Positions 1 to 5,467 of a stretch of DNA of 14,363 nucleotides are shown piece by piece. The DNA is from JBEVMS01 sp040508515. GTDB taxonomy: Bacteria > Pseudomonadota > Gammaproteobacteria > Xanthomonadales > Rhodanobacteraceae. The notes beneath the pieces were generated by a model that searched no databases, was not told the origin of the DNA, and saw nothing but the letters and a program-made list of their open reading frames with translations. The first letter of the stretch is position 1; the number at the start of each line of letters is the position of its first letter. The DNA is taken from assembly GCA_040508515.1 (NCBI GenBank), contig JBEVMS010000267.1:1-14363 (forward strand), in the 5' to 3' direction. Made by a program: the position numbers and the translations under genes.

Positions 1-905
1 TTGATGTACTGCACGTCGGTCGGGTTGAGCCCGGCATCCTTGAGCGTGGCCTGCATGCAGCGCGCCGCGCCCTCACCGCCCTCGCTGGGCGCGGTGATGT
101 GAAACGCGTCGCCGCTCATGCCGAAGCCAACCAGCTCCGCGTGAATCCGCGCGCCGCGCGCCTTGGCCGCTTCGTACTCTTCCAGCACCAGCACGCCGGC
201 GCCGTCGGACAGCACGAAGCCGTCGCGATCCTTGTCCCACGGCCGGCTGGCGCGGGTCGGATCGTCGTTGCGGGTAGACATCGCCTTGGCCGAGCAGAAC
301 CCCGCCATCGCCGAACCGGTGGTGGAAAACTCGGCGCCGCCAGCGATCATCACGTCGGCATCGCCGTACTGGATCATGCGCGCGGCCAAGCCGATGTTGT
401 GCGCCGCCGTGGTGCAGGCGGTGACGCACGCGATATTCGGGCCCTTCAGCCCGAACATGATCGAAAGATGGCCCGAGACCATGTTGATGATCGAGCTGGG
501 CACAAAGAACGGCGACACGCGACGCGGCCCTTTCTCGTGCAGCTCAATCGCGGTGCGTTCGATGGTGTGCAGGCCACCGATGCCGGCGCCCACCGCCACG
601 CCGATGCGCGGCGCGTTTTCTTCGGTCACTTCCAACCCGGAATCGCGCAGCGCCTGGGTGCCGGCGGCGATACCGTAATGGATGAACGGGTCCATCTTCT
701 TGATGTCTTTCGCCGCGATCCACTGACTGGCGTCGAAGTTACGCACTTCGCCGGCGATCCGGGTGGCGTAATGGGTGGCATCGAAATGGCTGACCATGCC
801 GATCCCGCTGACGCCTTTGAGAATGTGCTCCCAGGCGGTGGCGATATCGTTGCCGACCGGCGAGATGATCCCCATTCCGGTCACTACCACACGTCGCTTG
901 CTCAT
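1..905 (-). CDS. fabF: 3-oxoacyl-ACP synthase II FabF (KAS II), N-terminal 301 residues, cut by window edge
   Basis: Elongating condensing enzyme of type II fatty acid synthesis; it condenses acyl groups with malonyl-ACP in the cytoplasm. Translation from the ATG at 905 gives MSKRRVVVTGMGIISPVGND, the typical KAS II N-terminus. The active-site cysteine is Cys164 in the motif CVTACTTAAHNIG (codon 414-416), matching the usual position near 163. The nucleophile-elbow context LKGPNIA and the later AKARGARIHAELVGFGMSGDA segment are also standard. The window ends at ..DVQYI, just before the expected AHGTST motif, so the two catalytic histidines and about 110 residues lie outside. A purine-rich GAGGAAGG lies about 11 nt upstream of the ATG, a slightly long spacing. 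It is the last gene seen in the fab cluster, 215 nt downstream of acpP across a gap with a terminator-like hairpin. Confidence 0.97.
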   Translation of the reverse strand, partial: MSKRRVVVTGMGIISPVGNDIATAWEHILKGVSGIGMVSHFDATHYATRIAGEVRNFDASQWIAAKDIKKMDPFIHYGIAAGTQALRDSGLEVTEENAPRIGVAVGAGIGGLHTIERTAIELHEKGPRRVSPFFVPSSIINMVSGHLSIMFGLKGPNIACVTACTTAAHNIGLAARMIQYGDADVMIAGGAEFSTTGSAMAGFCSAKAMSTRNDDPTRASRPWDKDRDGFVLSDGAGVLVLEEYEAAKARGARIHAELVGFGMSGDAFHITAPSEGGEGAARCMQATLKDAGLNPTDVQYI

Positions 906-992
906 GGCTGTTTTTTCCTTCCTCGATTGCTGACATCCGCTGATCGTCAGAGGCGCATGGGCGCGACATGACGAATCGACGGCGCTGGCGAT

Positions 993-1026
993 GTAAACCG
1001 CGCACCATACGCAAGCGGAGGTTTAC
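993..1026. repeat. Inverted repeat GTAAACC-N20-GGTTTAC in the acpP-fabF gap
   Basis: The arms 993-999 and 1020-1026 are perfect 7-base complements. Three more inner pairs (CGC 1001-1003 with GCG 1015-1017) are possible across small bulges. The element lies between the terminator-like hairpin after acpP and the fabF ribosome binding site, about 90-120 nt upstream of the fabF start. It could be a leader stem-loop or a protein-binding site. No function can be assigned from sequence alone. Confidence 0.4.
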
Positions 1027-1033
1027 CGGCGTA

Positions 1034-1061
1034 CAAACGAAAACTGCGCCAGGCGGCGCAG
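1034..1061 (-). terminator. Weak intrinsic terminator or attenuator after acpP
   Basis: On the minus strand a perfect 7-bp stem, CTGCGCC-GCCT-GGCGCAG (1044-1061), is followed by TTTTCGTTTG (1043-1034). It sits 60 nt after the acpP stop and before fabF. The interrupted U-tract suggests partial rather than full termination, which would let acpP be expressed more than fabF. The structure is read directly; its efficiency is inferred. Confidence 0.65.
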
Positions 1062-1120
1062 CTTCCGATATCGATCACTGGCGGCGTCGGCCATCGGCCG
1101 ATCGGCTCACCGTGAATCGA

Positions 1121-1360
1121 TCACTCCTTGGTGTGGGCCTTGATGTAATCGACAGCCTGCTGAACGGTGGTGATCTTCTCGGCTTCCTCGTCGGGGATTT
1201 CTGTTTCGAATTCCTCTTCCAGTGCCATCACCAGCTCAACGGTGTCCAGCGAATCAGCGCCCAGATCGTCCACGAACGAAGCGTTCGTCGTGACTTCATC
1301 TTCTTTCACGCCCAACTGCTCGATGACGATTTTCTTGACGCGTTCTTCGATGGTGCTCAT
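1121..1360 (-). CDS. acpP: Acyl carrier protein AcpP
   Basis: Small acidic cytoplasmic carrier (79 residues, normal length 77-79) that holds growing acyl chains on a 4'-phosphopantetheine arm. The attachment serine is Ser37 (numbered with Met1) in the invariant GADSLDTVE motif. Helix II continues as LVMALEEEFETEIPDEEAEKI, which is the surface recognised by the Fab enzymes. The ATG at 1360 has a strong ribosome binding site, GGGAGG, at 1370-1375 with 9 nt spacing. It has its own promoter (-10 at 1429-1434) in the 254-nt gap after fabG and a terminator-like hairpin downstream. This fits the high and separate expression known for acpP in other bacteria. Product and start are essentially certain. 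Confidence 0.99.
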   Translation of the reverse strand: MSTIEERVKKIVIEQLGVKEDEVTTNASFVDDLGADSLDTVELVMALEEEFETEIPDEEAEKITTVQQAVDYIKAHTKE

Positions 1361-1396
1361 GTTGCCAAACCTCCCAAGGGGAAAATACGTAATCTG

Positions 1397-1429
1397 TGCC
1401 GGCCAACTAGCCAGCTTAGGCCGCCGGCA
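1397..1429. repeat. Inverted repeat TGCCGGC-N19-GCCGGCA across the acpP transcription start
   Basis: The arms at 1397-1403 and 1423-1429 are perfect complements. The distal arm begins at the last base of the acpP -10 box and the predicted start point is about 1422. If the RNA starts there, most of the 5' arm would be missing from the transcript, so a DNA operator is a likelier reading than a leader hairpin. GC-rich repeats of this size can arise by chance. Confidence 0.3.
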
Positions 1430-1457
1430 TTGTAGTGGCTAAGCCCGAGGCCGCCAA
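1429..1457 (-). promoter_or_regulatory. Sigma-70 promoter for acpP
   Basis: On the minus strand TTGGCG (1452-1457) and TACAAT (1429-1434) are separated by exactly 17 nt. The -10 matches TATAAT at five of six positions and the -35 matches TTGACA at four. The predicted start near 1422 gives a leader of about 62 nt before the acpP ATG. Confidence 0.7.
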
Positions 1458-1499
1458 TCGTTTGCCGACATAGTTCGATTCCGGGCCATTGGATCGGCA

Positions 1500-1541
1500 C
1501 GAAAGGATCATTGTCGCCTAAAAATCCTTCGCTGGCGACAA
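1500..1541 (-). repeat. Two interleaved inverted repeats upstream of the acpP promoter
   Basis: Repeat A is TTGTCGCC (1511-1518) with GGCGACAA (1534-1541), a perfect 8-bp stem around a 15-nt loop. Repeat B pairs CGAAAGGAT (1500-1508) with ATCCTTCG (1524-1531), eight pairs with one bulged A. The arms alternate A/B/A/B order, so the two stems either exclude each other or form a pseudoknot-like fold in RNA reading through from fabG. There is no T-tract on either side, so it is not a standard terminator. The element lies about 45-85 bp upstream of the acpP -35 box. Confidence 0.45.
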
Positions 1542-1614
1542 CCACAGCCTCAAGTCGACGCCGCACACGCGTGCGACGCCGCACCGCCCGCCCGTAGACA
1601 CGCGGTGATATCCC

Positions 1615-2358
1615 TCAGGGCATATACATGCCGCCGTTGACGTGCAGGGTTTCACCGGTGATATACGCCGCCGACGGCGATGCCAGAAAGCCTACCGCCT
1701 TGGCGATATCTTCGGCTGCGCCCAGCTTGCCCAGCGCGATCTGCCCGAGCAAACCGTTGCGCTGATCGTCCGACAAAGCGCGCGTCATGTCGGTATCGAT
1801 AAAGCCTGGCGCCACCACGTTGACGGTGATCCCGCGCGAACCGATCTCACGCGCCAGCGATTTGGAGAACGCGATGATGCCGGCCTTGGCCGCGGCGTAG
1901 TTGGACTGCCCGGGATTACCGGTGACGCCGACTACCGAAGCGATCGAGATGATGCGGCCTTTCTTGGCCTTCATCATGCCGCGCATCACCGCCTTGGAAG
2001 TGCGGTAGACCGAGGTCAGGTTGGTATCGATGATCGCCTGCCAGTCCTCGTCCTTCATGCGCATCAGCAACTGGTCGCGCGTGATGCCAGCGTTGTTGAC
2101 CAGGATCGACACCGCGCCAAACTCCTTGGCCACGCCATCGATCAGCGCCTCGACCGCGGCGCCGTCGGTGACGTTCAGCACACGGCCGTGCCCGCCCAAC
2201 GCGGCCAGGCGCTCACCGATCGCCGCCGCACCGGTCTCGGTGGTGGCGGTGCCGATGACGGTCGCGCCCTGCTCGGCCAACTCGGCGGCGATCGACGCGC
2301 CGATACCGCGGCTGGCACCGGTGACTAGGGCGATCTCACCCGCTAATGGCTTGCTCAT
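1615..2358 (-). CDS. fabG: 3-oxoacyl-ACP reductase FabG
   Basis: NADPH-dependent reductase carrying out the first reduction of each fatty-acid elongation cycle. It is a classical short-chain dehydrogenase of 247 residues, the usual FabG length. The cofactor motif TGASRGIG is at residues 13-20 and NNAG at 88-91. The catalytic residues are Asn113, Ser141, Tyr154 and Lys158 (YAAAK). The PGFIDTDM segment after the active site and the C-terminal GETLHVNGGMYMP are typical FabG signatures. The ATG at 2358 is preceded by AAGGGA. Only 26 nt separate it from fabD upstream, so the two are likely co-transcribed. A 254-nt gap follows before acpP. Confidence 0.98.
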   Translation of the reverse strand: MSKPLAGEIALVTGASRGIGASIAAELAEQGATVIGTATTETGAAAIGERLAALGGHGRVLNVTDGAAVEALIDGVAKEFGAVSILVNNAGITRDQLLMRMKDEDWQAIIDTNLTSVYRTSKAVMRGMMKAKKGRIISIASVVGVTGNPGQSNYAAAKAGIIAFSKSLAREIGSRGITVNVVAPGFIDTDMTRALSDDQRNGLLGQIALGKLGAAEDIAKAVGFLASPSAAYITGETLHVNGGMYMP

Positions 2359-2384
2359 GTTGATCCCTTAATTGAATGAAAAAT

Positions 2385-3332
2385 TCAGGCCCAGGCCGCC
2401 AGCGCGGCGTCCAGGTCGCTCGGCGCACCCAGCGCGCGCGCCTCGATGGATTTGTCGATGCGCTTGATCAAGCCGCCGAGCACCTTGCCCGGACCACACT
2501 CGGCGACGCGCGTGGCGCCATCGGCGGCTAACGTCTGCACGCACTCGCTCCAACGCACCGGCAGATAGAGCTGGCGCTGCAAGGCGGCGCGGATCTCCTC
2601 GACCGTGGCATAGGCGCGCGCTTCGGCGTTCTGGATCACCGGCACGACCGGCGCATGCCACGTGATCTGCGCCATGCGCTCGCCCAACTGCTCGGCGGCA
2701 TCACGCATCAAAGCGCAGTGCGAAGGCACGGATACCGCCAGCTTGATCGCCTTCTTTACGCCCAACTCGGCCAGCAGCGCCAGCGCGCGATCGACTGCTT
2801 CGGCGTGACCGGCGATCACCAGTTGACCGGGTGAATTGTAGTTGGCCGGCGCGACCACTTGGCCATTAGCCACATCGACACAAACCTCGGCGATCTGCGC
2901 CTCGTCGCCGCCCAGGATCGCCGCCATCGCGCCAACCCCAGCCGGCACCGCCGCCTGCATCAGCCGACCGCGCTCGGCCACCAGCGCGGCCGCATCGTGC
3001 AGCGACAGCGCGCCGGCGCAGACCAGCGCGCTGTACTCGCCCAGGCTGTGTCCGGCCAGTTGCGCCGGCTGCGCGCCACCGAGTTTGCGCCACACCCGCC
3101 ACACCGCGACGCTGGCGGCCAGCAGCGCGGGCTGGGTATTTTCGGTGCGATTGAGCTCATCTTCCGGGCCGTCCATGCTGAGCGTCCACAGATCACGCGC
3201 GGCGCCGGCGGATGCCTCATCGAAGGTAGCGCGCACTTCGGCGTGCGCGGCGGCCAGTTCGGCCAGCATGCCGAGCGACTGGGAGCCCTGACCGGGAAAA
3301 ACAAACGCGAGCGAGGAATCGAGCTGACTCAT
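2385..3332 (-). CDS. fabD: Malonyl-CoA:ACP transacylase FabD
   Basis: Transfers malonyl from CoA to ACP, supplying the extender unit for FabH and FabF. The protein is 315 residues, near the usual 305-315. The N-terminal FVFPGQGSQ motif is at 10-18, the nucleophile is Ser96 in GHSLGEYSA, Arg121 is the malonate-binding arginine, and the catalytic His205 lies in SVPSHCALM. These are each four positions later than in the E. coli enzyme, a consistent offset. The end, VAECGPGKVLGGLIKRID, is the conserved C-terminal motif. The ribosome binding site is poor (GGATGAT well upstream of the ATG). A 142-nt gap from fabH holds no clear promoter or terminator. Confidence 0.98.
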   Translation of the reverse strand: MSQLDSSLAFVFPGQGSQSLGMLAELAAAHAEVRATFDEASAGAARDLWTLSMDGPEDELNRTENTQPALLAASVAVWRVWRKLGGAQPAQLAGHSLGEYSALVCAGALSLHDAAALVAERGRLMQAAVPAGVGAMAAILGGDEAQIAEVCVDVANGQVVAPANYNSPGQLVIAGHAEAVDRALALLAELGVKKAIKLAVSVPSHCALMRDAAEQLGERMAQITWHAPVVPVIQNAEARAYATVEEIRAALQRQLYLPVRWSECVQTLAADGATRVAECGPGKVLGGLIKRIDKSIEARALGAPSDLDAALAAWA

Positions 3333-3474
3333 GAGGGGACATCATCCGAAAAGCAAAAGACGAATGGTGCCAGCAATACGCGCCGTACGCAGCTGTATTG
3401 GCCGCCGGTGAGCCTCAAAAAAGAAGGCCGGACATTGCCCTGCCCTCCCATCGCGTCTACCGACATCGGCGCGC

Positions 3475-4449
3475 TCAGTAACGTAGCAAGGCCGACGCCC
3501 AGGTAAAGCCGCCGCCGAACGCTTCCAGCAACAGATTCTGACCGCGCTGCACGCGACCGGAACGTACCGCCACATCCAGCGCCAGCGGTACCGAGCCCGA
3601 GGAGGTATTGGCGTGCAGGTCCACCGTCACCACCACCCGGTCCATCGACATTTTCAGTCGCTTGGCGGTCGCCTCGATGATGCGCAGGTTGGCCTGGTGC
3701 GGGATCAACCAATCGATATCCGACGCCTGCATGCCGGCAACCTGCAAAGTTTCATCAACAAGCGCGTCAAGCGTCTTGACCGCCACTTTGAACACTTCGC
3801 GACCGGACATGCGGATACGCACGCCATGATTGGTCTCGTCCGTAAATCCCACGGAGACGCCAACCGGATTATGCAGCAGCTCCTTGAAGGCGCCATCGGC
3901 GTGCATACAGGTGGCGTAGATGCCCGGCTCCCTGGAGGCTTCCAGCACCACCGCGCCAGCACCATCGCCAAACAGCACGCAGGTTTCGCGCTCGGTCCAG
4001 TCGACCATCCGGGTCAGGGTCTCGGCGCCGATCACCAGCACCTTCTTGGACGCGCCGCTCTTGATGAACTTGTCTGCCACGCCCAGCGCGTAGACGAAAC
4101 CCGAGCAGGCCGCATTGACGTCGAACGCGGCGCAGCCGTTGGCGCCCAGGCGGTGTTGCACCAGGCAGGCGGTGGAGGGAAAGATCAAGTCCGGCGTGGT
4201 CGTGCCGACCACGATCAGATCCAGTTCGGAGGCCTTAATGCCAGCGGCCTCAAGCGCGTTCTGCGCGGCCCGAAACGCAAGGTCACCGGTAGTTTCGCCC
4301 GGCGCGGCGTAACGTCGCTCGCGAATGCCGGTGCGGGTCTGGATCCATTCGTCGGTGGTATCGACGATCTTTTCCAGATCGGCGTTGGTTACCACCCGAT
4401 CCGGCAGCGCGCTGCCGGTGGCAATGATGCGTGAGTAGAGCTGAGCCAT
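3475..4449 (-). CDS. fabH: 3-oxoacyl-ACP synthase III FabH (KAS III)
   Basis: Starts fatty acid synthesis by condensing a short acyl-CoA primer with malonyl-ACP. From the ATG at 4449 it is 324 residues (MAQLYSRIIATGSALPD..). The frame stays open to 4539, but GGAAGG lies 4 nt before the 4449 ATG and the family N-terminus fits that start. The catalytic triad is Cys115 in NAACSGFVYAL, His251 in IPHQANLRI and Asn281 in HANTSSGS. The GDGAGAVVLEA segment (161-171) is also standard. It lies 143 nt downstream of rpmF, in the place where E. coli has plsX before fabH. Substrate choice (acetyl-CoA or branched primers) cannot be read from the sequence. Confidence 0.98.
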   Translation of the reverse strand: MAQLYSRIIATGSALPDRVVTNADLEKIVDTTDEWIQTRTGIRERRYAAPGETTGDLAFRAAQNALEAAGIKASELDLIVVGTTTPDLIFPSTACLVQHRLGANGCAAFDVNAACSGFVYALGVADKFIKSGASKKVLVIGAETLTRMVDWTERETCVLFGDGAGAVVLEASREPGIYATCMHADGAFKELLHNPVGVSVGFTDETNHGVRIRMSGREVFKVAVKTLDALVDETLQVAGMQASDIDWLIPHQANLRIIEATAKRLKMSMDRVVVTVDLHANTSSGSVPLALDVAVRSGRVQRGQNLLLEAFGGGFTWASALLRY

Positions 4450-4468
4450 GCATCCTTCCAATACTTCA

Positions 4469-4483
4469 ACCGGCGCCGCCGGT
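4469..4483. repeat. Small hairpin ACCGGC-GCC-GCCGGT ahead of fabH
   Basis: A perfect 6-bp inverted repeat with a 3-nt loop lies about 20-34 nt upstream of the fabH ATG, just before its ribosome binding site. It is GC-rich and would be stable in RNA, so it could affect ribosome access. It could also be chance in this GC-rich sequence. Confidence 0.3.
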
Positions 4484-4530
4484 GCAACATGGCGCGCCCT
4501 TAAATGGCGACGTGACGCTTTATGCCCGCA

Positions 4531-4559
4531 GAAACGCAAAGCGGCGCAAAGTGCGCCGC
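4531..4559 (-). terminator. Intrinsic terminator or attenuator between rpmF and fabH
   Basis: On the minus strand the perfect 8-bp stem GCGGCGCA with TGCGCCGC (4541-4559, loop of 3) is followed by TTTGCGTTTC (4540-4531). It begins about 33 nt after the rpmF stop. The stem is strong but the U-tract is broken, so partial termination is likely. That would let yceD-rpmF transcripts outnumber full fab read-through. Confidence 0.65.
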
Positions 4560-4592
4560 CAGCGTGGATACATCACTGCTTGGGAAAGCAGA

Positions 4593-4787
4593 TCAATCCT
4601 CTTCGACCACCGAGGCGGCAGTCTGGATCACTTTCTTGCCGCGGTAGTAGCCGTCCTTGGTGACGTGGTGGCGCAGATGCACCTCGCCGCTGGTCGGATC
4701 GGTGGACAGCTGCACGGTCTTGAGCGCATCGTGCGAACGACGCATGCCGCGGGTGGACGGGGTCTTGCGGCTCTTGGCAACGGCCAT
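4593..4787 (-). CDS. rpmF: 50S ribosomal protein L32
   Basis: Small basic large-subunit ribosomal protein, 64 residues. It starts MAVAKSRKTPSTRGMRRSHDAL and continues LRHHVTKDGYYRGKKVI, which is the L32 signature. It lacks the four-cysteine zinc motif, as do many gammaproteobacterial L32 proteins. The ATG at 4787 has GGAG seven nt upstream. It lies 22 nt after yceD and is surely co-transcribed with it. The yceD-rpmF-fab order is conserved widely and couples ribosome and membrane-lipid synthesis genes. Confidence 0.99.
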   Translation of the reverse strand: MAVAKSRKTPSTRGMRRSHDALKTVQLSTDPTSGEVHLRHHVTKDGYYRGKKVIQTAASVVEED

Positions 4788-4809
4788 GGCGTATCTCCAG
4801 CTAAAGCGA

Positions 4810-5325
4810 TTATTTCTTGAGTTCGCGCAGAACCGCGAACGGGTTATCGGAACGACCTGAAGCGGGGGTTTCCTCCACCTCAGGAGCTACTACTTCGTCG
4901 GGCAGGCTGCTATCCGGATTGACCGGCACCAGCGGCAGCGCCAACAGCAATTCATCTTCGATGACGTCCAGCAGGCTGAGCTTGCCGTCATCAGCCACCA
5001 ACAGGGGTTCAAACCCCGGCGGTAGAGAAGCCTCGTCACGCTCATTGCGGATCAGGCCCAGTTGGGTATCAACTACCACCGGCAGCACGAACGGTTCCAG
5101 CGTACGCTGACAGATCAGCGTCAACGGCGACGTTACGCGAACTTCGAGACAGGCGGTTCCGAATGAATCGGTGCCGAAATCCAGCTCGAAATGCGCCACG
5201 CCCACGTCGTCCGCCAACGCATCACCCAGCCGCTTGAGCGCGGCTACGGGAAGCTCACCTTGAAAGGACCGCCGCGCCGTGACCATGCGCCAAGCGTCCA
5301 CGGACTCTGGCAGTGTCACGGACAT
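4810..5325 (-). CDS. yceD: YceD/DUF177 family protein
   Basis: Conserved protein almost always encoded just upstream of rpmF. Its role is poorly defined; a plant homologue of the DUF177 family is needed for 23S rRNA accumulation, which suggests a part in large-subunit rRNA maturation. It is 171 residues, normal length. Visible family features are the N-terminal SVDAWRMVTARRSFQGEL region, LTLICQRTLEPF (Cys72), the acidic EDELLLALPLVP motif and the C-terminal NPFAVLRELKK. Many family members have CxxC here (CQRC); this one has CQRT, so the second cysteine is missing. No Shine-Dalgarno sequence precedes the ATG at 5325. A strong promoter ends only 9 nt upstream, so the mRNA should be nearly leaderless. 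Confidence 0.95.
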   Translation of the reverse strand: MSVTLPESVDAWRMVTARRSFQGELPVAALKRLGDALADDVGVAHFELDFGTDSFGTACLEVRVTSPLTLICQRTLEPFVLPVVVDTQLGLIRNERDEASLPPGFEPLLVADDGKLSLLDVIEDELLLALPLVPVNPDSSLPDEVVAPEVEETPASGRSDNPFAVLRELKK

Positions 5326-5334
5326 AATCGCGAA

Positions 5335-5363
5335 ATTCTAGGTTTGTGGCTGCCTCAAGTCAA
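5335..5363 (-). promoter_or_regulatory. Sigma-70 promoter for the yceD-rpmF-fab cluster
   Basis: On the minus strand TTGACT (5358-5363) and TAGAAT (5335-5340) have a 17-nt spacer. Both boxes match consensus at five of six positions. The predicted start point is near 5328, only about 3 nt before the yceD ATG (5323-5325). Confidence 0.8.
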
Positions 5364-5374
5364 CCATCGGTTGA
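5360..5374. promoter_or_regulatory. Palindromic candidate operator over the yceD -35 box
   Basis: TCAACC-ATC-GGTTGA is a perfect 6-bp inverted repeat with a 3-bp centre. Its left arm overlaps the TTGA of the -35 box of the yceD promoter. A dimeric regulator bound here would block or contact RNA polymerase. The sequence does not resemble the published E. coli FabR or FadR sites as I know them. The regulator is unknown. Confidence 0.4.
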
Positions 5375-5406
5375 AATAGCCCCATGCCGGAATCGACCCG
5401 CGCTTT

Positions 5407-5430
5407 TGCCGGATCGCCCGCCATCCGGCA
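5407..5430. repeat. Inverted repeat TGCCGGAT-N8-ATCCGGCA in the yceD/maf divergent gap
   Basis: A perfect 8-bp inverted repeat (5407-5414 and 5423-5430) lies in the 142-bp divergent region. Neither side has a T-tract. It covers a weak plus-strand promoter candidate, TTGCCG (5406-5411) and CAGACT (5429-5434) with 17-nt spacing, which could serve the 5468 gene. It may be an operator for that promoter. Confidence 0.35.
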
Positions 5431-5467
5431 GACTGCTTAACGGAATGACGAGGCCAAGGCGGCTCGA

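Noticed and set aside
99..971. Long plus-strand reading frame opposite fabF
   Set aside because: It is the antisense of a clear fabF and its protein is rich in His, Arg, Gly and Ala with no fold signature; this is common opposite GC-rich genes.
1070..1125. Ten-base direct repeat ATCGATCACT at 1070-1079 and 1116-1125
   Set aside because: Only two copies, one spanning the acpP stop codon; too short to support a function, although it lies in the same gap as other repeats.
1545..1600. GC-rich palindromic stretch after fabG (CGCAC-ACGC-GTGCG)
   Set aside because: A short 5-bp stem without a T-tract in highly repetitive GC sequence; not enough to call a terminator.
3333..3474. Possible promoter or terminator in the fabH-fabD gap
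   Set aside because: A CTTTTTT run is present on the minus strand, but no convincing stem precedes it and no pair of promoter boxes with proper spacing was found.
4450..4539. 30-residue N-terminal extension of FabH
   Set aside because: It covers a hairpin and a ribosome binding site, and KAS III proteins begin at the MAQLYSRI position.
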